Source: Bacteroidales bacterium UBA5349 (lineage in GTDB: Bacteria > Bacteroidota > Bacteroidia > Bacteroidales > Tenuifilaceae). Taken from it: DNA of 64,000 nucleotides. The stretch is from contig DHQB01000026.1 in the NCBI GenBank assembly GCA_002410065.1, positions 62,001-126,000 of the forward strand. The letters run 5' to 3'. A program made the translations under genes and the position numbers. Within the stretch, counting starts at the first letter, position 1, and the number at the start of each line of letters is the position of its first letter. Below are positions 27,483 to 35,777 of the stretch, one piece after another. The notes under the pieces were generated by a model, which saw nothing but the letters and a program-made list of their open reading frames with translations, was not told where the DNA came from and made no database searches.

Positions 27483-28961
27483 ATGATTGAAGAGATAATC
27501 CCATTTGACCTTCCCACTGTAAACAAATCAATTATTAAGGTAATTGGTGTTGGCGGAGGTGGGGGCAACGCTTTAAATCACATGTACAAACTGGGAATTA
27601 AAGATGTTGATTTTGTTGTTTGCAATACAGATGCTCAGGCACTAGAGAATAGCCCAGTAGACATAAAAATTCAACTTGGCTCGTCGCTAACTGAGGGAAG
27701 AGGTGCTGGCAACAAACCCGAAATAGGGAAACAGGCCGCCATTGAAAACATCCAAAATGTTATTGATGTGCTATCCGACGGCACTAAAATGGTATTTATT
27801 ACCGCCGGAATGGGTGGAGGTACTGGCACAGGAGCAGCTCCAGTAATTGCCAAAGCAGCTAAAGAGTTAGGCATACTTACCATTGCAATTGTAACAATTC
27901 CTTTTAGGAATGAGGGGAAAAGGCGGATTGAGCAAGCCGTTGAAGGGATTGAGGAACTTGAAAATCACGTGGATTCCCTACTCGTAATTAACAACGAAAA
28001 GATTAGGGAGATCTTTGGCGATCTTCGACTTTCCGAGGCCTTCTCTCGTGCCGATGATGTTTTGGCAATAGCTGCAAAGGGTATTGCTGAGATAATTACT
28101 GTACATGGCTATATCAACGTCGATTTTGCTGATGTTGAAACGGTGATGTCGAATAGTGGCGTGGCCATTATGGGATCGGCAATGGCATCGGGCGAAAACA
28201 GAGCGCTAACTGCAGTTCAAAAAGCATTAGCATCACCATTGCTTAACAATAATGATATTGCTGGTGCCCGAAACATCCTGCTTAATATAACCTCTGGTTC
28301 ACATGAAATTACCATGGACGAGGTTGGTCAGATTACAGACTTTATTCAAACTGCTGCTGGTGAGGATGCTGATTTGATTTGGGGGAATGGTACAGATGAA
28401 AGACTTGAGGAAGACCTCAATGTTACCATTATTGCAACCGGATTCGGAACCAATAGCATACCTGAGCTTTATGCCCGAAAGCGGAGAATCGATGTTATTC
28501 CCCTAGACGGAGAAAACGTAACCAACAGAGAAGTTAAGCAATCAATAATTGAGATGAGGGAAAGACCTGCTGCTGCCTATCCTAAAAAGGGAAGAATTGA
28601 AGCAGATAAATGGCAGAGAACCATTGAGTTCGACCTTACTAAGAAGGATGCCTTTTTGGAATCTTTTCAAACGGAGCCAATTGACAAAGAGTTGGAGTTT
28701 GAGGTAACAACCGCAAAGTCAAAGCCAAACGATGAACCACAAATAGGGAACACAATTACCCGATCGGAACCTACTCCTATCCCATCAAAGGATATTTTCG
28801 ATAAAATGGAGAAAATACCTGCCTACAAAAGAAAGAATATAAAGATTGAAGAGGAGAACCTCTCGAGCAAAAAGAATGTTTCGAGGTACACGCTTAATCA
28901 AGATGAAGGCGACATCTACCTACGAAACGATAATGCATATCTGCACGATAATGTGGATTAG
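27483..28961 (+). CDS. ftsZ: Cell division protein FtsZ
   Basis: Tubulin-like GTPase forming the Z ring. 492 residues: globular GTPase and activation domains to about 325, with the GTP motif GGGTGTG at residues 111-117 and the T7 loop NVDFADVETVM near 215. A variable linker of about 115 residues follows, then IPAYKRK at 445-451, resembling the conserved FtsA-binding peptide, and about 41 further residues ending YLHDNVD. E. coli FtsZ stops soon after that peptide, so the tail is an extension; similar endings occur in other Bacteroidota as I recall. The longer gap before it (62 bases) could hold an internal promoter. Confidence 0.98.
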   Translation: MIEEIIPFDLPTVNKSIIKVIGVGGGGGNALNHMYKLGIKDVDFVVCNTDAQALENSPVDIKIQLGSSLTEGRGAGNKPEIGKQAAIENIQNVIDVLSDGTKMVFITAGMGGGTGTGAAPVIAKAAKELGILTIAIVTIPFRNEGKRRIEQAVEGIEELENHVDSLLVINNEKIREIFGDLRLSEAFSRADDVLAIAAKGIAEIITVHGYINVDFADVETVMSNSGVAIMGSAMASGENRALTAVQKALASPLLNNNDIAGARNILLNITSGSHEITMDEVGQITDFIQTAAGEDADLIWGNGTDERLEEDLNVTIIATGFGTNSIPELYARKRRIDVIPLDGENVTNREVKQSIIEMRERPAAAYPKKGRIEADKWQRTIEFDLTKKDAFLESFQTEPIDKELEFEVTTAKSKPNDEPQIGNTITRSEPTPIPSKDIFDKMEKIPAYKRKNIKIEEENLSSKKNVSRYTLNQDEGDIYLRNDNAYLHDNVD

Positions 28962-28995
28962 TAAAGGTTTGATAAGTAAACTAAAATATTAAAAA

Positions 28996-29451
28996 ATGTC
29001 ACTCGAAGATCGCATAAATCAGGAGATAAAAACAGCCATGCTTGCCAAGGATAAGGTAAGACTCGAAGCACTTAGGGCTGTAAAAAGTGCAATTCTGTTG
29101 GCTAAAACCGAGAAGGGTGCAAGTGAAACCTTAACCCCCGAAGCTGAGCTGAAACTTTTACAAAAGCAAGTTAAGCAACGAAAGGAGTCGGCCGAGATTT
29201 ACCAGCAGCAGAACAGACCCGAACTGGCAAAAAACGAACTAGCTGAGGCTTCTGTCATAGAGGTATTTCTCCCTCAAATGCTATCGGACGAAGAACTTAC
29301 TAAAGAAATAAATAGAATAGTTGAATCGGTTGGAGCTAAGAGCCCTTCCGATATGGGAAAGGTGATGGGAGTTGCCTCAAAAACATTGGCAGGTAAAGCC
29401 GATGGCAAAGCCATAGCGGATAAGGTAAAAACTATGTTAGCCGGGCATTAG
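28996..29451 (+). CDS. GatB/YqeY domain-containing protein
   Basis: Small cytoplasmic protein of 151 residues in the YqeY family, related to the tRNA-binding tail of the amidotransferase subunit GatB. Shows SLEDRINQEIKTAMLAKDKVRLEALRAVKSAI and EVFLPQMLSDEELTKEINRIVE, with a terminal helix pair GKVMGVASKTLAGKADGKAIADKVK. Role unclear, possibly tRNA binding. It lies 34 bases after ftsZ, an arrangement common downstream of dcw clusters in this phylum. Its TAG stop interlocks with the TAA of the convergent haemolysin III gene (four-base overlap), leaving no space for a terminator. Confidence 0.93.
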   Translation: MSLEDRINQEIKTAMLAKDKVRLEALRAVKSAILLAKTEKGASETLTPEAELKLLQKQVKQRKESAEIYQQQNRPELAKNELAEASVIEVFLPQMLSDEELTKEINRIVESVGAKSPSDMGKVMGVASKTLAGKADGKAIADKVKTMLAGH

Positions 29452-30095
29452 GACTCCACCATAAATACAAGAGAGAAAAAATGGCTTAGGCTTCCACCCA
29501 AAATAAATATATGAAAAACGCCATGCCCATACGGAATATCCTTACGGATGTAGAAAAAGATACCCAACGAATAGGTAACGCATCCCACCAAAAGAAATAC
29601 AAGAGAAATAGTTGGTAAGTTCCTTACCATTGGAACTATTGCTATAATAAACAACCATCCCATAGCAGCATAAAGCCATGCTGAAAGGCTACGAAGTTTT
29701 TGGTTATAAAACCAAACCTTAAAAACAATTCCAGCAATAGCAAGTCCCCAAATAATACCAAACAGAACCCAACCCAGCGGTCCCCTTATCGCAACCAAAG
29801 TAAAAGGGGTATATGTGGCTGCAATTAGAACGTAAATTGATGAGTGATCGAAGGTATTTAATTTGTACTTAAGCCTTACATTTTTTACACCGTGAAAAAG
29901 TGTTGATGCAAGGTAAAGCGTTATCATTCCTGCACCAAAAATGCTGTAGCTAACAATATGCCATGCATCTCCATAAAGTGCTGCTCGGGTTACCACAATT
30001 GCCGTACAGGCAATGGCTAGCAAAACACCTACTCCATGCGAGGTGCTGTTAAAAATCTCTTCGTAACGCCTATGCCTCTTCTGGTTTGAAAACAT
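29448..30095 (-). CDS. Haemolysin III / PAQR-family membrane protein
   Basis: Seven-helix integral membrane protein of 215 residues, of the Hly-III family related to eukaryotic progestin/adipoQ receptors. Hydrophobic segments fill residues about 15-213. Conserved features include RRYEEIFNSTSHGVGVLLA at the N-terminus, STLFHGVK and FDHSSIYVLIAATYTPF for the putative Zn/Asp-His site (Ser-x3-His near 66, Asp-His near 80) and PYGHGVFHIFILGGSLSHFFSL near the C-terminus with two further His. The family is thought to act as ceramidase-like hydrolases in eukaryotes; function in bacteria is unresolved. Overlaps the YqeY gene by four bases at the stop codons. Confidence 0.92.
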   Translation of the reverse strand: MFSNQKRHRRYEEIFNSTSHGVGVLLAIACTAIVVTRAALYGDAWHIVSYSIFGAGMITLYLASTLFHGVKNVRLKYKLNTFDHSSIYVLIAATYTPFTLVAIRGPLGWVLFGIIWGLAIAGIVFKVWFYNQKLRSLSAWLYAAMGWLFIIAIVPMVRNLPTISLVFLLVGCVTYSLGIFFYIRKDIPYGHGVFHIFILGGSLSHFFSLVFMVES

Positions 30096-30113
30096 TCCTT
30101 AAGGGTATTAAAA

Positions 30114-30143
30114 GTTAGGAAGGGACACAATGCCCTTCCTAAC
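30114..30143 (-). terminator. Terminator after the OmpA operon
   Basis: Perfect 11-base stem GTTAGGAAGGG/CCCTTCCTAAC with an eight-base loop, 24 bases beyond the stop of the OmpA gene on its strand, followed on that strand by a short T run (CTTTTAAT). Confidence 0.8.
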
Positions 30144-30166
30144 CATTCATTTTTTTATATAAAAAA

Positions 30167-32542
30167 CTATATTCCTACAATGGTAAAGTCAACCCTACGG
30201 TTTTGGGCTCTACCCTCGGCGGTTCTATTACTAGCCTTAGGTTTTGAAAATGCATACCCCTTTGACACTACCCTATGCGATGGAATACCCTGTTCAATTA
30301 CATACTCAGCAACAGAAAGTGCCCGCTCTTGCGAAATACGCTCGTTAACCGCTGCTGAACCAACATTATCAGTGTGCCCGCCAATCTCAACTCTAACGTT
30401 GGGGTACTCATTCAAGAACTGAACTAGGGCATTTAACGATCGGAACGACTCTGGCTTAAGCGAAGCTTTACCTGTTTCAAAATAAATGTTCTCAATATCA
30501 ACAGACTGCCCAACTTCAATTGGAGTTACATAGAAATTACGAACTATCTTACTCATTGCAGCAGCCGAGGTTAAATCAACAGGCTCAAACCTGTTATAGA
30601 AGTTGATCACCTTTGGCGTTAGGTCATAGTTAAAACCAATGGGTAACTTTAGTGTGTATGTTGCATCCTTCTCATCGTACACAAACCCTCTCGACTCAAC
30701 ATTATTTACACGCATTTTAACCTCAAAACCCTCTTCTAACTGTTTCCCTGTTTTGGTGTTGATAATTTTCCCGTTCAGTGTAACCATATTGGCATCCTCC
30801 CGCTCGGCAAATATATTCTGATTAAGAACAACAAACTCTTCGTAGTTGGTTAAATCAATTGGATTATCTAGAGTCTTATAGTTCTTGGCTCCTACTCCTA
30901 AGTTATAATTCTGTCCAAACGGAAGATTTACTGAATATGCTCCAGTAACTGGGTCAATCTGAACACTATCGGCCACTTCGCCATTAATCAGCAATTTAGG
31001 CTGGGCATCTAGCGTAATAGGAGTTAATGAATTATTGTCGAGGAGCTGTCCTTGCAGCTGAATCCACGGAACTGTAGTAACATAAAGGGTTATCTCCCTC
31101 TCAGTAAACGAAACCTCTTCAGTTACATCAACCACAACGGGTGTAGCCGTAAAATGGTCAACACTACCTGTAAATGTATAGCTTTCGCCAAGAGGTAGTA
31201 ATGCTTGAAATGCTCCAGAGAACTTATCGTAAACCACTGAATCAGAAGGTAATCCATCGATCAACACCACAGGCTTTCGTGATAACGGAATGGGTAACTC
31301 TGTTCGCGAATCCACAACTTTTCCCTTAACCTGAACAAAGGGGATTGCCGAGAAATAAAGGTTGATATTATCTTCAGAGTATTCGCGAACTGCGGTAAGA
31401 TCGATATCGGTTGAAATACCATTCCAATTCTCCATCTGAGGCAAAAGGGTATACTTTTCACCCAGCGGAAGGAGTATTTCATAGGAAGCAGAGGCTACGT
31501 CAATTTTCATTTCGGGTGACTCTTCATCATTTACTAGGATCTTATAACCCGTTTCCTCAAGCATGAGGCTCTGAGTGGCCTGATTGAGAACCAAACCAGA
31601 CAGTTTGAGGAATGGAAACTCTTCGTAAATTTTCACTCTAAAAATATCCGATCTACCAACCGAGTTTGTAATTGAGCTGAAGTATGCCCAGCTCTCCTTT
31701 GTGTTCATTTTAAAGTACGAATCCCAGTTGGGGGTATTTATTGTATCGGTTAATTTTACTGGTGCCGACCAATTTTGATAAGTATCATCAACTCTATCTG
31801 CATAAAACATATCCATATTATCCCGCCCGTCACCGTAATTAGCGCTAAAATAGATTCGATTTTTATCAGTCGATAAATAGGGTGATTCCATGGTCTTAGC
31901 CTGGTTGGCGTTCTTTGGTCCACCCTTAAGCACTTTGGGTTTGGTATAAACATTCTCCTTTTTGCGGGTAGAAACGAATAGCGAAAGTCGTTTTCCGTTA
32001 GGAGATTTTGAGAATGCTATAAATAGTTGCTCCCTATCGGGTGACATATAAGCGTTCATTACCTTCCCCTTATTCATCCTTTTAAGCCCCTTTACCTTAA
32101 TAGACACAGGTTTTCCCCACTCGTAGGAATTGAGCTGCTCAATAATTGAAAAGCCTGGTGTAAGCCAACGAGTACCAGTCTTATTGTAGTGTCCTAGAAT
32201 AAGGTATGATTTACCATCCTCTAATGCCGATAGAATTGCATTATAGCGCCCAATGTTCACCCCATTCGATAAACGGATAGCCTGGCTCCATGTCCCATCA
32301 TCCTGCAATGTTGAGAACCAAATATCCTGACTATTACCCTCGCCCAACCCATTCTCGGGATGGTTTACCCTACAGAAGAAAAGCGTTTTTCCATCGCTTG
32401 AAATTACAGGATTGATCTCGGAATACTCTGAATTTATTGCCTCTCCAAGATTTTGGGGCTCAAACGATGTTTGCGCATTTGCAATGTGTAAGCCAAGCGT
32501 AAAGGCAAAAACAAACAGTGGTAATCTATATATACTTTTCAT
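30167..32542 (-). CDS. OmpA-family protein with PD40 repeats and four tandem beta-sandwich modules
   Basis: Periplasmic/outer-membrane protein of 791 residues. A signal peptide ends near residue 24 (NAQ). Residues about 35-310 carry WD40-like PD40 beta-propeller repeats (SSDGKTLFFCRVN, YLSTDKNRIYFSANYGDGRDNMDMFYADR). Four modules of about 85-95 residues follow, each with the pattern L-G-x-V then VNDEES/LPLGEKYTL-like, PLGESYTF, PFGQNYNL and PIGFNYDL ends. The C-terminal OmpA domain (about 680-791) has NIYFETGKASLKPES, GHTDNVGSAAVNERISQERALSVAEYV and GRAQNRRV, which should bind peptidoglycan. It belongs to an envelope operon with a DUF5723 barrel and a lipoprotein and precedes a strong terminator. 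Confidence 0.9.
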   Translation of the reverse strand: MKSIYRLPLFVFAFTLGLHIANAQTSFEPQNLGEAINSEYSEINPVISSDGKTLFFCRVNHPENGLGEGNSQDIWFSTLQDDGTWSQAIRLSNGVNIGRYNAILSALEDGKSYLILGHYNKTGTRWLTPGFSIIEQLNSYEWGKPVSIKVKGLKRMNKGKVMNAYMSPDREQLFIAFSKSPNGKRLSLFVSTRKKENVYTKPKVLKGGPKNANQAKTMESPYLSTDKNRIYFSANYGDGRDNMDMFYADRVDDTYQNWSAPVKLTDTINTPNWDSYFKMNTKESWAYFSSITNSVGRSDIFRVKIYEEFPFLKLSGLVLNQATQSLMLEETGYKILVNDEESPEMKIDVASASYEILLPLGEKYTLLPQMENWNGISTDIDLTAVREYSEDNINLYFSAIPFVQVKGKVVDSRTELPIPLSRKPVVLIDGLPSDSVVYDKFSGAFQALLPLGESYTFTGSVDHFTATPVVVDVTEEVSFTEREITLYVTTVPWIQLQGQLLDNNSLTPITLDAQPKLLINGEVADSVQIDPVTGAYSVNLPFGQNYNLGVGAKNYKTLDNPIDLTNYEEFVVLNQNIFAEREDANMVTLNGKIINTKTGKQLEEGFEVKMRVNNVESRGFVYDEKDATYTLKLPIGFNYDLTPKVINFYNRFEPVDLTSAAAMSKIVRNFYVTPIEVGQSVDIENIYFETGKASLKPESFRSLNALVQFLNEYPNVRVEIGGHTDNVGSAAVNERISQERALSVAEYVIEQGIPSHRVVSKGYAFSKPKASNRTAEGRAQNRRVDFTIVGI

Positions 32543-32579
32543 GTCAATAGTTTGTTGAGTCTAATTAGATAGTTTGATT

Positions 32580-33944
32580 TTACCTATAAGGCAAGTATTT
32601 TGCCGTTTTAACCCTACCAAAAACCAGATTAACACCAAGCCTAAAATTTAGGTTTGTAAACGTAAACGGATCTTTAAGCGGAGTAAAGTAGTTGTCGGCT
32701 ATCATGTAAATTTGAAATGGTCCTGGTTTAACCATTAGCCCAAACCCCAAGTTTGTTATTGTGCGCTGGTTAAATGAGCCTGTGAGTGCAAGGTTAAATG
32801 CTCTACCAATTCCCTGTGTTATTCCCAAAGATACGGCTGGGTAAAAACGTCTGTTGACAATACCATAGAGCTGAAAGCCTAAGTTTGTTCTGCTGGCCAG
32901 TTGATAATTTGCAGACAGATAAAATTTTGGAGATAACCATGTTGTGTAGGCCTGTTGAAACTCTTCGTCATCAAAATTACTGCGGAATACGTTAAGTGTT
33001 GAATCAATATCAATATCTCTTCCGTACAAAAAATCACCTAAAGCGTCAACTCCCTGAAACGGAGAATCTCCCCTAACCTTATAGTTTACTGTGCTATCGC
33101 TCCAGTGAATAAAGCCAAGATCGCTTACAGAAAAACTAAATGTGGTTCGCTGATCATACTTATAGCTCACGCCAAGAGCCAATGATGCACCCGGGTTACG
33201 TAAGCGGGTTAGGTAACTAGTAAGCCATTTGGTATTCGAAAAAAGTGCCTCGTTGGGCATCCTATCCTCGGTAAGGGGAATGCCTGCACTATAAAGAGTT
33301 GCATCCGAAGCAAAGGTGTGGGCATACATATCGTCATCTATGGATAACTGCAGCATTTGTGGCTTTAGGTATAAACTGGATAGGCCCTGCAATAGGCTTA
33401 CTCTACCTCCAAAAACCCAACTGTTAAATTCGGTTGCCATACCAAAGGTGTACTCCCTATACAAACTTGCATTTAGGCCCAGATATCCAAAGTCTAATAC
33501 CTCCCCTACAAAATCAGCATTACCATGAACAGCAAGGCTCATTAAATCTTTGGGATAGAAAAAGGATAGGCTATGCCTTTGCCTAACACCAAACCAATAG
33601 TCCCAGTTGTAAACCCTAATCCTAAGGTGAAACAAATCAATATCAGCATTAGCAAATAGCATATTCTGGTCCGATAGTTCACCAAGCATTCTGGAAGGGC
33701 TAAACCATGTTGTATCGTTTGCTTTACTTACCACTGAATTTGGAATAAAACCATTGTGTATTCCCTGTATGTATATTGATGAAATACCCGGTAGACCGAT
33801 ACTTATAGTATGTTCTGGCCTAACGGTTGGTTTTAGGTAGCTCGACTGAAAAACATCATCAAAAAGCGGTAGCGTGAGCTCCGATTGAGCCTTAAGGCTA
33901 TATGCTGATAATGTAACGGCTATGAGTAATAATATTTTTTTCAC
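32580..33944 (-). CDS. DUF5723-like outer-membrane beta-barrel protein
   Basis: Secreted protein of 454 residues with a signal peptide ending near residue 19 (LKAQ) and a beta-strand-rich body that ends in aromatic/hydrophobic residues, consistent with an outer-membrane barrel. The N-terminal segment (SSYLKPTVRPEHTISIGLPGISSIYIQG) and SFFYPKDLMSLAVHGNADF resemble the Bacteroidota DUF5723 family as I recall it. It lies between a lipoprotein gene and the OmpA gene with 12- and 37-base gaps, so one operon is likely. Function is unknown; an outer-membrane complex with the OmpA protein is inference. Confidence 0.75.
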   Translation of the reverse strand: MKKILLLIAVTLSAYSLKAQSELTLPLFDDVFQSSYLKPTVRPEHTISIGLPGISSIYIQGIHNGFIPNSVVSKANDTTWFSPSRMLGELSDQNMLFANADIDLFHLRIRVYNWDYWFGVRQRHSLSFFYPKDLMSLAVHGNADFVGEVLDFGYLGLNASLYREYTFGMATEFNSWVFGGRVSLLQGLSSLYLKPQMLQLSIDDDMYAHTFASDATLYSAGIPLTEDRMPNEALFSNTKWLTSYLTRLRNPGASLALGVSYKYDQRTTFSFSVSDLGFIHWSDSTVNYKVRGDSPFQGVDALGDFLYGRDIDIDSTLNVFRSNFDDEEFQQAYTTWLSPKFYLSANYQLASRTNLGFQLYGIVNRRFYPAVSLGITQGIGRAFNLALTGSFNQRTITNLGFGLMVKPGPFQIYMIADNYFTPLKDPFTFTNLNFRLGVNLVFGRVKTAKYLPYR

Positions 33945-33956
33945 GGCTTAAAGTTT

Positions 33957-35609
33957 TCAAATTTTAATCTCAACTGTCCCTGACACTATCATACTCATCT
34001 CTACCTGAAGATGGTTTGATGACAGAATCTTAACATCCTCCTCCAAACCACCACCTGTAGACAGCCTGTAAAGCAGAACCAAATGGTCCGAATCAACAAT
34101 TTGCTCATATTCATCCTTGGTGAGCGTGAGTGTAGCATAGGCCGTAGTTGGACTCAAAGAAACTCCATTGGCATCGAGAGTAGCACTTTTAGCGAGCTCT
34201 GCTTCTTCTGGCAATCCTGTTTCCTCATTTACAAAGAAATAGTAACCGTGAGTAAATACGCCCCCATTATCAATCAGCGTTTCCAACTGTAGAAACATAT
34301 CTAAAGGCATCTCATTGGTAACCTTAAACTTTAAGGTAACAGAGTAATCATCGTTTAAGAAATCGAAATCATTCTTAATATCGGGCCATTCCATGTCCAT
34401 TATGGTATCACCAAGTTGGTGAGTTGTTGCCCACCCATAAAGGGGAAGAACCATATCAGAAACAAATGAAACCTTGCTATTACGCTTAATAAAACGCTCA
34501 TGGCTTGCATCACCAAGGGTAAAGTTTGTTCCGTAGTTTAACTTGTTTGGGGCATTATCAAATGCACCCTCAATGTTTGAGTTATCCTTTGTAAGCTCAA
34601 GTTTGGTTATTGCAACCGTTTCTGAAGGGTTTTGAAGAAAACCGACAACATTCACTCCCGAAAGGTTAAGGTCACCTGGGCCAGGCGTACCTTCATTCAC
34701 AATTGGATAAATATCATTATTGATATTGGAAACCTCAAAACTTGTAAAGGTAAAACCTACTGGTACTCCATAGCTATTCTCAACGGTAAAGTTAAAGTAT
34801 GGCTCGGCAAAATGTTGTTGTGCAAAAACGGTTGAGTTAAATGCGCTTAGCTCGTAACTCTGATCGGGCATGATTAAGGTCTTGTTGACCATTCCTTGAA
34901 TAAACTCAAAATCTGGATTATCAAAACCAATATTTATACTCAGATTGCCAGAATAGTCAGGTGCCGAAGTGTTTTCAACTATTGACAGATTGAGGGTTAC
35001 CATAAAGGTATTGTAGGTATCGCCAACCTCGTCGTGAAGCAAAAGCGTGTAATCATCCAGCGGGCGAGTTTCGCTAGTGTTACTGGAGAACACCTGCAAA
35101 TCGAAGTTCTTTGTATACGCCAACTCATTGGTTTTTAGTGAGGTAATCGTTAGGGTTCCGTATACTCTATGGTAATAGTTGTTCTGCATTTCAAGTGTCA
35201 TTGTACCCGAAAGAAAATCGATTAGCTTAATCTCAGCACCAGTAACAATTTGGTATACTTGGGTAAGACTCTGCTCAATGTTTACTTGACCAAACCCAGG
35301 TGCTAAAGGCTGACTAAAAGTGAAAGGAAAGTTTGCACCAGCGAGTTGAAACTGGTCTGTTGCATTAGCAAAATCTAGCGTATCGCGAAATATCATAAAG
35401 AACACCCCCGTTAATGGCTCCTCCTCAACCACTGTGTTTGAACCGCTTCTCTCCACTACATCTCTAAAAGTTATGGTAGAGTTAAGAACCGGTAAAACCC
35501 ACGATTGCGATGTTGGTTCAATGCCAAAGTTCTCGTAATCGCTAATATCCCAACAGGACACTAGCAACACGGGAGCAAATAGCAACCAAAAAATCTTTCT
35601 AATTCTCAT
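33957..35609 (-). CDS. Uncharacterised large lipoprotein
   Basis: Unrecognised 550-residue protein. The N-terminus is a lipoprotein signal with lipobox LLVSC (Cys19) followed by WDISDYE. The rest is beta-rich and nearly without cysteine, with repeated alternating hydrophobic strands and many Asn/Thr/Ser residues, like the adhesin-like or Ig-fold lipoproteins common on Bacteroidota surfaces. It is the first gene of a three-gene unit with the DUF5723 and OmpA genes. The mature part has no catalytic motif I can see. A structure prediction is the obvious source of a fold. Confidence 0.72.
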   Translation of the reverse strand: MRIRKIFWLLFAPVLLVSCWDISDYENFGIEPTSQSWVLPVLNSTITFRDVVERSGSNTVVEEEPLTGVFFMIFRDTLDFANATDQFQLAGANFPFTFSQPLAPGFGQVNIEQSLTQVYQIVTGAEIKLIDFLSGTMTLEMQNNYYHRVYGTLTITSLKTNELAYTKNFDLQVFSSNTSETRPLDDYTLLLHDEVGDTYNTFMVTLNLSIVENTSAPDYSGNLSINIGFDNPDFEFIQGMVNKTLIMPDQSYELSAFNSTVFAQQHFAEPYFNFTVENSYGVPVGFTFTSFEVSNINNDIYPIVNEGTPGPGDLNLSGVNVVGFLQNPSETVAITKLELTKDNSNIEGAFDNAPNKLNYGTNFTLGDASHERFIKRNSKVSFVSDMVLPLYGWATTHQLGDTIMDMEWPDIKNDFDFLNDDYSVTLKFKVTNEMPLDMFLQLETLIDNGGVFTHGYYFFVNEETGLPEEAELAKSATLDANGVSLSPTTAYATLTLTKDEYEQIVDSDHLVLLYRLSTGGGLEEDVKILSSNHLQVEMSMIVSGTVEIKI

Positions 35610-35718
35610 GGTTATTTATGTTTTAGTTATATTGCTACTAAAAATCGATTGAAAGATAACAATTTAAGATTTTATAGCAAAAATGGATTAAACTTTTTAT
35701 ATAGATGCTCTGAATAAA

Positions 35719-35750
35719 AAAAAGGCTACTATGATCATAGCAACCTTTTT
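35719..35750 (-). terminator. Terminator of the PpiD-like gene (near-symmetric)
   Basis: AAAAAGG at 35719-35725 pairs with CCTTTTT at 35744-35750, enclosing a CTATGA/TCATAG palindrome; two mismatches interrupt the stem. A/T runs on both flanks let it work on either strand; it lies 28 bases after the chaperone gene stop. Confidence 0.72.
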
Positions 35751-35777
35751 AATGTAAATCAATGCTTATTGTTTATC

